Assembly: GCA_019423445.1 (NCBI GenBank)
Contig: JAHZBJ010000088.1
Location: forward strand, 2,255 to 8,722
DNA: 6,468 nucleotides
Reading direction: 5' to 3'
Origin: Oscillospiraceae bacterium
GTDB lineage: Bacteria; Bacillota; Clostridia; Oscillospirales; Ruminococcaceae
This document shows, one piece after another, positions 1 through 6,398 of this stretch. Below the pieces are notes generated by a model, which was given only the letters and a program-made list of their open reading frames with translations, ran no database searches and had not been told where the DNA came from. The translations under genes were made by a program, and so were the position numbers. Every line of letters starts with the position of its first letter. Within the stretch, counting starts at the first letter, position 1.

Positions 1-63
1 GTGAATTCCATGAAGAAACAGAATTCCGCGTATGACGGAAAAGAGGCAAAAAACCGAAGGTTT

Positions 64-68
64 GGAGG
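64..68 (+). promoter_or_regulatory. Ribosome binding site that fixes the livJ start
   Basis: GGAGG lies 10 nt before the ATG at 79. It supports that ATG over the in-frame GTG at 1 and ATG at 10, which have no visible Shine-Dalgarno sequence within the window and would put a 26-residue polar, charged stretch in front of the signal peptide. A small AAACC/GGTTT hairpin (51-63) sits just upstream of the site and is probably incidental. I see no convincing -35/-10 pair in 1-63. Confidence 0.85.
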
Positions 69-78
69 ATTTTGCGTT

Positions 79-1305
79 ATGAAAAAGTTACTTGCCATTG
101 TTCTGACACTGGCTCTCACCCTTACCATGCTGGCTGGCTGCGGCGGCACCACCACCGCTTCCTCTTCCAGCGCCGGAGAGGCTGCTTCCTCCTCTGGCAG
201 TGGAAATGACAGTGCTGCTTCCGGCGGCAACGTCATCAAGATCGGCGTTTTTGAGCCTTCTACCGGCGACTCTGGCGCCGGCGGCAAGCAGGAGATGCTG
301 GGAATGCAGTACGCCAATCAGGAAACCCCTACTGTGGAGATCGGCGGTACCACCTATGATATCCAATTGGTCTATGCCGACAACGGCTCCGACTCCGCCA
401 AGGCGCCTACCGCTGCCGCTGAGCTGGTGAGCCAGAATGTTTCCCTGGTTCTGGGTTCCTATGGTTCCGGCGTTTCCATCGCCGGCGGCCCCATCTTTGG
501 AGAAGCAGGGCTTGCCGCTATTGGCGTCACCTGCACCAACCCCGGTGTCACCGCGGGTAATGACTATTACTTCCGCATCTGCTTCCTGGATCCCTTCCAG
601 GGCACCGTCCTGGCCAACTTCGCAAAAGAGAAGTTCTCCGCCAAGAAAGCGTACCTCCTGGGCGAGCTGGGCAACGAGTACGATCAGGGACTTATCAGCT
701 ACTTTGAGCAGGCCTTCGGCGGCGAAGTGGTGAAGGATTCCTTCCCCACCAACACTTCCGACTTTACCACCTATCTCAATAAGGCTGTGGCTGAAGGTGC
801 GGACGTTATCTTCTGCCCGGTGTCCATCGCCTACTCCACCCAGATCGTGAAGCTGGCCGCCAGCATGGGCCTGGAGATTCCCATCCTCGGTTCTGACACC
901 CTGGACAACAACATGGTCCTGGAGGCCGCTGCTGGTTCCAATGTGAAGCTCTATGTTTCCACCTTCTATCAGGAGGGCGGTTCCCCTGAGTTCGACGAGG
1001 GGATCAAGGCCTGGCTGGCTTCCGATTCCACCGCCATGACCAACAACGGCGGCAACGACACCATCGCCGCTGTCACCGCCATGGGCTACGACGCCTATTA
1101 TGTGGCTCTGGAGGCTCTGAAAGCCGCCGGCTCCGGGGATCCCGCCGCCGTCAAGGCTGCTCTCCCCAGTGTCACCTATACCGGCGTTTCCGGCGCCATC
1201 GCCTTTGACGAACAGGGCGACGCCATCCGTGACACCGCCTATATCAAGACCGCCGATACCGCCAACAATGCCTGGGTGCTGGAAACCGTCCAGACCGCAG
1301 GCTAA
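79..1305 (+). CDS. livJ: Branched-chain amino acid ABC transporter, substrate-binding lipoprotein (LivJ/LivK type)
   Basis: This is the extracellular solute receptor of the importer encoded downstream (periplasmic-binding-protein-like family, type I fold, Peripla_BP_6 / LIVBP class). The 408-residue product begins with a lipoprotein signal: MKK, a hydrophobic stretch, then a LAGC lipobox with Cys21 as the predicted lipidated residue. A Ser/Ala/Gly-rich linker (about 22-51) tethers the binding domain, which starts near VIKIGVFEPSTG (52-63). Family landmarks follow in the usual order: SYGSGVS (127-133), TCTNPGVT (151-158), YYFRICFLDP (163-172), GNEYDQG (198-204), a DFTTYLNKAVAEGADVIF-type segment, GSDT (271-274), GYDAYYVALEAL, and the C-terminal FDEQGD. 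Length is normal for a lipoprotein member. Substrate is not certain: the family also binds other amino acids, amides and aromatic compounds, so leucine/isoleucine/valine is inferred from the operon. The choice of livJ over livK is arbitrary. Confidence 0.93.
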   Translation: MKKLLAIVLTLALTLTMLAGCGGTTTASSSSAGEAASSSGSGNDSAASGGNVIKIGVFEPSTGDSGAGGKQEMLGMQYANQETPTVEIGGTTYDIQLVYADNGSDSAKAPTAAAELVSQNVSLVLGSYGSGVSIAGGPIFGEAGLAAIGVTCTNPGVTAGNDYYFRICFLDPFQGTVLANFAKEKFSAKKAYLLGELGNEYDQGLISYFEQAFGGEVVKDSFPTNTSDFTTYLNKAVAEGADVIFCPVSIAYSTQIVKLAASMGLEIPILGSDTLDNNMVLEAAAGSNVKLYVSTFYQEGGSPEFDEGIKAWLASDSTAMTNNGGNDTIAAVTAMGYDAYYVALEALKAAGSGDPAAVKAALPSVTYTGVSGAIAFDEQGDAIRDTAYIKTADTANNAWVLETVQTAG

Positions 1306-1316
1306 GCCCGAGAGCC

Positions 1317-1346
1317 AGCCCGGCGGGGGCGTCCCCCGCCGGGCTT
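1317..1346 (+). terminator. GC-rich hairpin after livJ, probable leaky terminator or mRNA stabiliser
   Basis: A perfect 13-bp stem (AGCCCGGCGGGGG at 1317-1329 with CCCCCGCCGGGCT at 1333-1345) closes on a 3-nt loop, 11 nt after the livJ stop codon. Only two T follow directly, then CCCATT, so the U-tract is poor and termination should be partial. A very stable hairpin between a binding-protein gene and its permease genes commonly raises binding-protein mRNA relative to the downstream genes; that role is inferred here. AAGCCCG at 1304-1310 could also pair with CGGGCTT at 1340-1346, a weaker alternative. Confidence 0.65.
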
Positions 1347-1356
1347 CCCATTAGAG

Positions 1357-1405
1357 AGGACCGTTTCGAAAGCGGCCGCCCACCGGCTCTTTTCGAAACG
1401 GTCCT
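1357..1405. repeat. Perfect 15-bp inverted repeat in the livJ-livH spacer
   Basis: AGGACCGTTTCGAAA (1357-1371) is the exact reverse complement of TTTCGAAACGGTCCT (1391-1405), with 19 nt between. Each arm contains the palindrome TTTCGAAA, and the spacer contains GCGGCCGC. As RNA it would form a long stem with a partly paired apex; as DNA it could be a protein-binding site or a small dispersed repeat. No T-run follows, so it is not a standard terminator. It ends 22 nt before the livH ribosome binding site. Confidence 0.7.
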
Positions 1406-1427
1406 GTCCCTGAAATACAGAATGAAA

Positions 1428-1434
1428 GGGAGGT
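1428..1434 (+). promoter_or_regulatory. Ribosome binding site of livH
   Basis: GGGAGGT, within the longer match AAAGGGAGGT, lies 6 nt before the ATG at 1441. This is strong and well spaced. It allows livH to be translated independently of livJ, as expected after a 135-nt spacer with stable hairpins. It also rules out the ATG at 1422, which is in another frame and upstream of the site. Confidence 0.85.
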
Positions 1435-1440
1435 ATTTCG

Positions 1441-2316
1441 ATGCAATATGCCGCGTCGATCCTCTTGTCCGGCATTTCCCTGGGAGGCCAGTATGCCCTT
1501 ATCGCCATCGGCTACACCATGGTATACGGTATTCTCCGACTGATCAATTTTGCCCATGGGGACGTGTTTATGGTGGCGGGGCTGGTGATGGTTTATCTCA
1601 GCGCCAGCCTGCCGCTGGGTTTGGCTGTCCCCCTGACGCTGCTGCTGACGGTGGCCCTGGGTTTTGCCATTGAGCGGGCGGCCTACAAGCCTCTGCGTTC
1701 CGCTCCCCGGATGTCGGTGATGATCTCCGCCATCGGCGTCAGCTATCTTCTCCAGAACACCGCTACTTACGCCACTGGGGGCCTGCCCCAGATGTACCCT
1801 GAGCTGCCTTTTCTGTCTCAGAATGTCACCATTCTCGGCACTACCACCAAGTGGGTCACGGTGGTGACCCCCTTCCTGGTGCTGGCTCTGGTGCTGGGGC
1901 TGACCCAGCTGATCAACCACACCAAGGTAGGAATGGCCATGCGGGCGGTGGCCAAGGACTTTGAAACCAGCCAGCTCATGGGCATCAAGATCAACTCGGT
2001 GATTTCCATCACCTTCGTCATCGGGTCCTTCCTGGCGGCGCTGGGTTCCCTTCTTTATTTCACCAACTATCAGTCCATTGTCCCCCTTTCCGGCTCTCTG
2101 CCGGGACTTCGGGCCTTTGTGGCCGCTGTTTTTGGGGGAATCGGCTCCATTCCCGGAGCAGTGGTGGGCGCTTTTATCATCGGTATTTCCGAAACGGTTA
2201 TCAAAGGCTCGGACTGGAGCGTCTTTTCCGATGCCTTCACCTTCGCTCTTCTCATTTTCATCCTGGTGGTAAAGCCCACCGGCCTGTTTGGTGAGAAGGC
2301 CACTGACAAAGTATAA
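1441..2316 (+). CDS. livH: Branched-chain amino acid ABC transporter permease LivH
   Basis: This is one of the two membrane subunits that form the translocation path. The 291-residue protein is very hydrophobic, with roughly eight membrane segments, and matches the usual family length (about 290-310). The N-terminal family signature GYTMVYGILRLINFAHGD spans 24-41. A cytoplasmic loop VGMAMRAVAKDFETSQLMGI (163-182) is the EAA-like coupling region that docks on the ATPases. The conserved GLRAFVAAVFGGIGSIPGA segment is at 222-240, and the protein ends with the typical VVKPTGLFGEK. The next gene, livM, starts 13 nt downstream, consistent with co-transcription and a LivH/LivM heterodimer. UrtB of urea transporters and LivH-like permeases for other amino acids share this fold, so substrate specificity rests on the binding protein. 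Confidence 0.95.
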   Translation: MQYAASILLSGISLGGQYALIAIGYTMVYGILRLINFAHGDVFMVAGLVMVYLSASLPLGLAVPLTLLLTVALGFAIERAAYKPLRSAPRMSVMISAIGVSYLLQNTATYATGGLPQMYPELPFLSQNVTILGTTTKWVTVVTPFLVLALVLGLTQLINHTKVGMAMRAVAKDFETSQLMGIKINSVISITFVIGSFLAALGSLLYFTNYQSIVPLSGSLPGLRAFVAAVFGGIGSIPGAVVGAFIIGISETVIKGSDWSVFSDAFTFALLIFILVVKPTGLFGEKATDKV

Positions 2317-2321
2317 GGGGG
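2317..2321 (+). promoter_or_regulatory. Ribosome binding site that fixes the livM start
   Basis: GGGGG (in AAGGGGGCGG) lies directly after the livH stop codon and 8 nt before the ATG at 2330. It favours this ATG over the in-frame TTG at 2288 and GTG at 2291, which lie inside livH and would add a 13- or 14-residue extension with no family counterpart. Confidence 0.75.
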
Positions 2322-2329
2322 CGGAACGG

Positions 2330-3664
2330 ATGCTGGGAAAACGAAACGACAAGAAAGGCTCCTTTCTGGCCCTGGTGGCTGTGGCGGCGGTGCTGCTTCT
2401 GATGATCCTGTTGGAGAACACCCTCAACCCCACCTCCAACATTATGCTGTTCACCTCTTTGCGCAAAGGGGCAGTATATGCTTTGGTGGCCGTCTCCATG
2501 AACCTTCTCAACGGCTTCACCGGCCTTTTCTCCCTGGGGCAGGCGGGTTTTATGCTCCTGGGGGCCTATACCTACGCCATTCTCACCATCCCCACCGCGG
2601 ACCGGGAGGGGGTCTATTACCTCTACGGCGGCTCGGTGGTGAACTTCTCTCTTCCTGAGCTGTTTGGCGGCGCGGACAGTCCTTTGGGCCTGGTGCTGGG
2701 GGTGCTGCTGGCGCTGATCCTGGCCGGATGCGTAGCCGCTCTGGTGGCATGGCTCATCGGCCTGCCGGTGCTGCGGCTCAAGAGCGACTACCTGGCTATT
2801 GCGACCCTGGGCTTCTGGGAGATCATCCGTGCGGTGCTCCAGTGGGATAAGCTGGGCCCCGTCACCAACGGCGCCAACGCCCTGAAAAATTTCCCCACCT
2901 TTTCCAACTTCAACATCAAGGATGCGGGAGGTCAAGTGGTGCTGCGGTTGTCGGTATTTGTCCCCATGCTCCTGGCGGCGGTCTGCATCGGCATCATCGT
3001 CCTCCTCATCAATTCCTCCTACGGCCGGGCCTTCAAGGCCATCCGCGAGGATGAGGTGGCTGCTGAGGCCATGGGCATCAATCTGGCCAAACACAAGCGC
3101 CTGGCTTTCTGCATCAGCTCTTTCTTCGCCGGAGTAGGAGGCGGCATGTTTGCCATGTTCGCCAACCAGGCCCAGGCCAAGACCTTCACCACTGCCATGA
3201 CCTATGAGATCCTTCTGATTGTGGTGATCGGGGGCATTGGCTCGGTGTCCGGCTCCTGTATTGCCGCTTTCCTGTATGTGGCGGCCAGCGAGTGGTGGCT
3301 CCGTTTTCTGGATACCAGCGTTACCTTCCAGTCCCCCACCGACCCCAAACGCATCGCGTTCCTGGCGGTGTACACTCTGGTGGTAGTGGGCGGGGCCGCC
3401 CTTTTGGTGTTCCGGGAGCAGCGTACTACCCGGAAGCGCTGGAAACAGCTGTTGGTCTGTGGAGCGGCAGTGTTCCTTATGGGATGGCTGGCCCTTTATG
3501 TTGCCGGCGGCTCCCTGGTGATGCCTCTGCTCCGCAACGGTTTCCGGATGGTGGTCTTCTCGGTGGTGATCATGGTGGTGGTGCTTTTCTACCGCCGGGG
3601 CATCATGGGTGACCGGGAGCTTTGGGACCTTGGAAGAAGAAAGAGGAAGGAGGCACGGTCATGA
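2330..3664 (+). CDS. livM: Branched-chain amino acid ABC transporter permease LivM, enlarged C-terminal region
   Basis: This is the second membrane subunit of the importer, partner of LivH. The 444-residue protein has a basic N-terminus, a first hydrophobic helix (11-28), and the family signature MNLLNGFTGLFSLGQAGF (57-74). LRLKSDYLAIATLGFWEIIR is at 148-167, and the coupling loop YGRAFKAIREDEVAAEAMGI at 231-250, followed by SSFFAGVGGGMFA (263-275) and GGIGSVSGS (301-309). The usual final helix and tail appear at 405-427 (FRMVVFSVVIMVVVLFYRRG then IMG). Between WLRFLD (323-328) and this helix lies about 75 residues, where textbook LivM proteins have only a short link. The extra part holds two hydrophobic segments (about 342-361 and 374-392) separated by a basic loop with REQRTTRKR. 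There is also a longer extracytoplasmic loop near 88-117. The stop codon overlaps the livG start (ATGA). Confidence 0.93.
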   Translation: MLGKRNDKKGSFLALVAVAAVLLLMILLENTLNPTSNIMLFTSLRKGAVYALVAVSMNLLNGFTGLFSLGQAGFMLLGAYTYAILTIPTADREGVYYLYGGSVVNFSLPELFGGADSPLGLVLGVLLALILAGCVAALVAWLIGLPVLRLKSDYLAIATLGFWEIIRAVLQWDKLGPVTNGANALKNFPTFSNFNIKDAGGQVVLRLSVFVPMLLAAVCIGIIVLLINSSYGRAFKAIREDEVAAEAMGINLAKHKRLAFCISSFFAGVGGGMFAMFANQAQAKTFTTAMTYEILLIVVIGGIGSVSGSCIAAFLYVAASEWWLRFLDTSVTFQSPTDPKRIAFLAVYTLVVVGGAALLVFREQRTTRKRWKQLLVCGAAVFLMGWLALYVAGGSLVMPLLRNGFRMVVFSVVIMVVVLFYRRGIMGDRELWDLGRRKRKEARS

Positions 3665-4509
3665 GCCAGAACGTGCTTCATGTGGAAAACATCACCATGC
3701 AGTTCGGCGGTGTGGTGGCGGTGAACAACCTCTCCCTGGATGTGAACCAGGGGGAGATCGTGGCCCTTATCGGGCCCAACGGCGCCGGAAAGACCACCGC
3801 CTTCAACTGCATTACGGGAGTCTACGAGCCCACCAACGGCCTGGTGGCTTTCCAGGGGGAGACTATCCTTCAGAACCACCCCCAGGGGAAGATGCGGACC
3901 CAGTACGCAGGGGAGAACCGGGATCTCTACCAGCATGTCATGGTAAAGACTCCGGACCAGATCACCCGGCGGGGTATCGCCCGTACCTTCCAGAACATCC
4001 GGCTTTTCGGTAACCTGACGGTGTTCGAGAACGTCCTCATCGCAAAGCATATGCGGGCGAAGCAGAATGTTTTTTCCGCCACCTTCCGCCTGAACCGGTT
4101 GGAGGAGGAACGGATGCGCCGGGAAGCCATGGAGCTGCTGGAGATCCAGGGAATGGGGCATCTTCGGGACGAAGTGGCGTCCTCCTTGCCTTACGGCCTC
4201 CAGCGCCGGGTGGAGATCGCCCGGGCCCTGGCCACAGACCCGGTCCTGCTGCTGCTGGATGAGCCTGCTGCGGGGATGAACCCCCAGGAGACCCAGGAAC
4301 TTACCGATTTTATCGTCCGGATCAAGGACCAGTACAATCTTTCGGTCTTTATGATCGAGCATCATATGGACCTGGTGATGCAGATCTCCGACAGGATCTA
4401 TGTTCTGGATTTCGGAAAACTTATCGCCCAGGGGACTCCCCGGGAGGTCCAGAGCAATCCCGAAGTGATCAAAGCGTATTTGGGGGTGGCTGGCAATGCT
4501 GAAAATTGA
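3661..4509 (+). CDS. livG: Branched-chain amino acid ABC transporter ATP-binding protein LivG
   Basis: This is one of two cytoplasmic ATPases that power the importer. The start ATG overlaps the livM stop (ATGA) and has AAGGAGG 7 nt upstream. In the 282-residue product, Walker A is GPNGAGKTT (38-46), the Q-loop is in RTFQNIRLF with Gln111, the signature region is LPYGLQRRVEIARAL (176-190), Walker B is LLLLDEP with catalytic Glu201, the D-loop region is AAGMNP (203-208), and the switch histidine is His234 in IEHH. The order and the AAGMNP/RTFQN wording are typical of LivG rather than LivF. It is longer than the usual ~255 residues because of about 25 extra residues between Walker A and the Q-loop (roughly 71-96). 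The fifth signature position is Leu where LivG often has Gln. It is expected to pair with LivF. Confidence 0.95.
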   Translation: MSQNVLHVENITMQFGGVVAVNNLSLDVNQGEIVALIGPNGAGKTTAFNCITGVYEPTNGLVAFQGETILQNHPQGKMRTQYAGENRDLYQHVMVKTPDQITRRGIARTFQNIRLFGNLTVFENVLIAKHMRAKQNVFSATFRLNRLEEERMRREAMELLEIQGMGHLRDEVASSLPYGLQRRVEIARALATDPVLLLLDEPAAGMNPQETQELTDFIVRIKDQYNLSVFMIEHHMDLVMQISDRIYVLDFGKLIAQGTPREVQSNPEVIKAYLGVAGNAEN

Positions 4510-5194
4510 GAATCTTCAGGTAAGCTACGGCGGCATCCAAGCTGTCCGCGGGGTGTCCTTTGAGGTCCCGGACGGACAGATCGTCACCCTCATTGGTGCA
4601 AACGGCGCGGGAAAGTCCACCACCCTCCGTTCTATTATCGGGCTGGTGCCGCCCCGGGAAGGTTCCATCCTCTACAATGGGGAAGAACTCCGGGGCAAGA
4701 CCACCGCCGAGATTGTGGCCAGGGGAATCACCCTGGTGCCGGAGGGACGGCGGGTATTTCCGGACCTGACGGTGGAGGAAAACCTCCGCATTGGGGCCTA
4801 TTTGCGGAAAGACGACTTGAAAAAGGACTTGGAGTGGGTTTATGAGCTGTTCCCCCGGCTGAAAGAGCGCCACTGGCAGGCCGCCGGTACCCTTTCCGGC
4901 GGAGAACAGCAGATGCTGGCGGTGGGCCGGGCTCTGATGAGCCGCCCCAAACTGGTGATGATGGACGAACCATCCCTGGGACTTGCGCCGATTGTGGTGC
5001 AGCAGATCTTCGATATCATCAAGAAGATCCATGAGGAGGGGGTAACGGTGCTTCTCATTGAGCAGAACGCCAATATGGCTCTCCACGCCGCCGATATGGG
5101 TTATGTTATGGAGACCGGCGCCATCACCTTCTCCGGACCGGGAAAGGAGCTGCTGGAAAATCCCCGGATCCAGGCGGCCTATCTGGGAGAATAG
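4496..5194 (+). CDS. livF: Branched-chain amino acid ABC transporter ATP-binding protein LivF
   Basis: This is the second ATPase of the importer, 232 residues, the normal LivF length. Walker A is GANGAGKST (34-42). The EGRRVFPDLTVEENL segment (83-97) is the LivF-type Q-loop region, with Glu83 where most ABC ATPases have Gln. The signature LSGGEQQ is complete (133-139), and Walker B is LVMMDEP with Glu158. The segment LIEQNA (187-192) puts Gln190 at the usual H-loop histidine position; this is a regular LivF feature, so LivG and LivF are expected to give asymmetric ATP sites. The gene starts 14 nt inside livG, with GGGGGTGG (4482-4489) 6 nt before the ATG, which suggests translational coupling. 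It is the last gene of the operon; a terminator follows 36 nt after its stop. Confidence 0.95.
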   Translation: MLKIENLQVSYGGIQAVRGVSFEVPDGQIVTLIGANGAGKSTTLRSIIGLVPPREGSILYNGEELRGKTTAEIVARGITLVPEGRRVFPDLTVEENLRIGAYLRKDDLKKDLEWVYELFPRLKERHWQAAGTLSGGEQQMLAVGRALMSRPKLVMMDEPSLGLAPIVVQQIFDIIKKIHEEGVTVLLIEQNANMALHAADMGYVMETGAITFSGPGKELLENPRIQAAYLGE

Positions 5195-5230
5195 GCGAGG
5201 GTCTGGGAGAAATTACGTTTAAATTTGAGG

Positions 5231-5267
5231 CAAGGGACGGCCGGTTTTCGGGCCGTCCCTTGTTTTT
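5231..5267 (+). terminator. Intrinsic terminator of the liv operon
   Basis: A perfect 12-bp stem (CAAGGGACGGCC at 5231-5242 with GGCCGTCCCTTG at 5251-5262) with an 8-nt loop is followed at once by TTTTT (5263-5267). It is the best terminator in the window. Its position, 36 nt after livF and ahead of a separate promoter-like site, marks the end of the transporter transcript. Confidence 0.9.
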
Positions 5268-5357
5268 GGATGAATCATAGGGCCGTTGTATCGGGAGATT
5301 TCTGCAATTGCCAGAAAAAATCGGGATGCTCCGTAGCGTGAGAGAGGGAAGATTCGT

Positions 5358-5363
5358 TATAAT
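5358..5363 (+). promoter_or_regulatory. Candidate -10 box for the carboxypeptidase gene
   Basis: TATAAT is an exact match to the vegetative -10 consensus and lies between the liv terminator and the next gene. The predicted start of transcription near 5370 would give a leader of about 70 nt. No clear TTGACA-like -35 is found at 16-18 nt upstream (the 17-nt position reads AGCGTG), and there is no TG for an extended -10. A weak promoter or one needing an activator is possible. A chance match is also possible. Confidence 0.45.
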
Positions 5364-5432
5364 GAATATGAAACCTTGGCTTGCCTGGTTGGATCAAACT
5401 TTGCAGGCGGGCCGGCGCAGGGGAGGGCAGGC

Positions 5433-5437
5433 AGGAG
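5433..5437 (+). promoter_or_regulatory. Ribosome binding site used to choose the carboxypeptidase start
   Basis: AGGAG lies 4 nt before the ATG at 5442, slightly close but usable. A second purine-rich match, GGGAGGG (5421-5427), lies farther upstream. The in-frame TTG at 5376 has no Shine-Dalgarno sequence and would add 22 residues ahead of the basic anchor, so the ATG is preferred. Confidence 0.6.
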
Positions 5438-5441
5438 CGAG

Positions 5442-6398
5442 ATGGGAAAAAGACGGGGAAAAAGGAAAAGACGCAGACGGTTGTTTTTTATTTGCAGTAC
5501 GGTGGTGATAGGAAGCGCCATTTTCCTTTTGTGGGCGATGCAGCCGGAGAATTTCAGAAGGGAAAAGGCACTGATTCAAGGGTTTTTGTTTGAAAGCTTT
5601 CAGGAAGACTCCTACAATGCCGCGTCACTTATTCTGGTGGATCGGGAAAACGACAGCGATTTTATCTCCAAGAGGGAAAGAGAACAGCGGGTCCCTGCCA
5701 GTCTGGCAAAGCTTTTTGTAGTGGAGTACGCGGCAAGCATGGTGGATCTGGATTGTTTGGTTACCCCCAGTCCGGAAGCCATTGCCCTCACCAAGCCGGG
5801 CTCATCGGTGGCAGGGATCGAAACCAGGGAATACGCCTTCCGGGACCTGCTGGCAGCGATGCTGGTTCCTTCGGGGAATGACGCCGCTTATGCGGTGGCC
5901 GATTATTGCGGTGGCCTTCTCGCCCCTGAGGCTGCGCCGGGACAGGAGAGGGTGGAGGTCTTTATGGAGAACCTGAACCGCCGCCTGAAGGAAGCAGGGT
6001 ATACGGATACCGTTTTGTATGATCCCAGCGGATTTGATACAGATGCCCTGACCTCGGCATTGGACCTGAAATCCGTGACGGATGTGCTGTTGGAGTATCA
6101 GTGGTTTCGGGATATGGTGTCGCAGAGCTATTATACGACGGAGCTCCCGGATGGCGGCATTTACACCTGGAAGAATACCAACGCCTTTTTGGACCCCGAA
6201 TCGGAATACTACAACGGGAATGTGGAGGGAATCAAAACCGGCTCTCTGTTTGACGATTTTAACCTGGTTGTGCTTTACCGGCAATATGGGAAGGAATTTC
6301 TGATTTGCAGCCTGGGTTCAGAATCGGATTCTTCCCGGTACGATGATGTAAGCAATATTATCAGGACCATTGATGAATCCAGTTTTTTAGCGGAATGA
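5442..6398 (+). CDS. Serine-type D-alanyl-D-alanine carboxypeptidase, N-terminally membrane-anchored (peptidase S11)
   Basis: This enzyme is predicted to remove the terminal D-alanine from peptidoglycan pentapeptides at the outer face of the membrane, a low-molecular-weight penicillin-binding protein activity. The 318-residue product starts with a very basic stretch, MGKRRGKRKRRRRL, followed by one hydrophobic helix (about 14-33), so the catalytic domain should lie outside. The three active-site motifs are present in order and spacing: SLAK (87-90, nucleophile Ser87 and Lys90), SGN (144-146, in LVPSGNDAAYAV) and KTG (265-267, in GIKTGSLF). DPSGFD (194-199) matches the usual xPxGLD segment. 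No second beta-rich domain or C-terminal amphipathic anchor of the PBP5/DacA type follows, so anchoring is through the N-terminal helix. Third codon positions look more AT-rich than in the liv genes. It appears to be a separate transcription unit. The family also includes endopeptidases and sporulation-linked enzymes, so the physiological role is open. Confidence 0.9.
   Translation: MGKRRGKRKRRRRLFFICSTVVIGSAIFLLWAMQPENFRREKALIQGFLFESFQEDSYNAASLILVDRENDSDFISKREREQRVPASLAKLFVVEYAASMVDLDCLVTPSPEAIALTKPGSSVAGIETREYAFRDLLAAMLVPSGNDAAYAVADYCGGLLAPEAAPGQERVEVFMENLNRRLKEAGYTDTVLYDPSGFDTDALTSALDLKSVTDVLLEYQWFRDMVSQSYYTTELPDGGIYTWKNTNAFLDPESEYYNGNVEGIKTGSLFDDFNLVVLYRQYGKEFLICSLGSESDSSRYDDVSNIIRTIDESSFLAE

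Noticed and set aside
1..78. N-terminal extension of livJ from GTG at 1 or ATG at 10
   Set aside because: The signal peptide, lipobox position and GGAGG spacing all fit the ATG at 79. The extension is polar and would bury the signal peptide.
1853..1870. Inverted repeat GGGTCAC/GTGACCC inside livH
   Set aside because: Only 7 bp with a 4-nt loop within coding sequence for Trp-Val-Thr-Val-Val-Thr-Pro; expected by chance from the repeated Val/Thr codons.
1351..2520. Long open frame on the minus strand opposite livH (389 codons)
   Set aside because: It lies opposite a clear permease gene. The translation is a polar, His/Gln/Gly-rich composition typical of antisense reading of GC-rich hydrophobic genes, with no domain or ribosome binding site I recognise.
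2258..3094. Minus-strand open frame opposite livM (278 codons)
   Set aside because: Same antisense composition (Gln/His/Gly-rich) as the frame opposite livH; explained by codon bias of livM.
3589..4365. Minus-strand open frame opposite livG (258 codons)
   Set aside because: Opposite a gene with all ABC ATPase motifs; no recognisable domain, and it starts and ends within other coding sequence.
79..5194. A novel system built around the transporter
   Set aside because: All five genes match the standard liv gene set and order; no regulator, toxin, nuclease, mobile element or unknown gene is present between them.
5362..5508. Small open frame with two ATGs (5362 and 5368) ahead of and overlapping the carboxypeptidase, encoding MNMKPWLAWLDQ...
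   Set aside because: The first ATG overlaps the candidate -10 box and the frame runs out of phase through the carboxypeptidase N-terminus. A leader peptide cannot be excluded, but only a poor, distant GAGGGAA site lies upstream and nothing else supports it.
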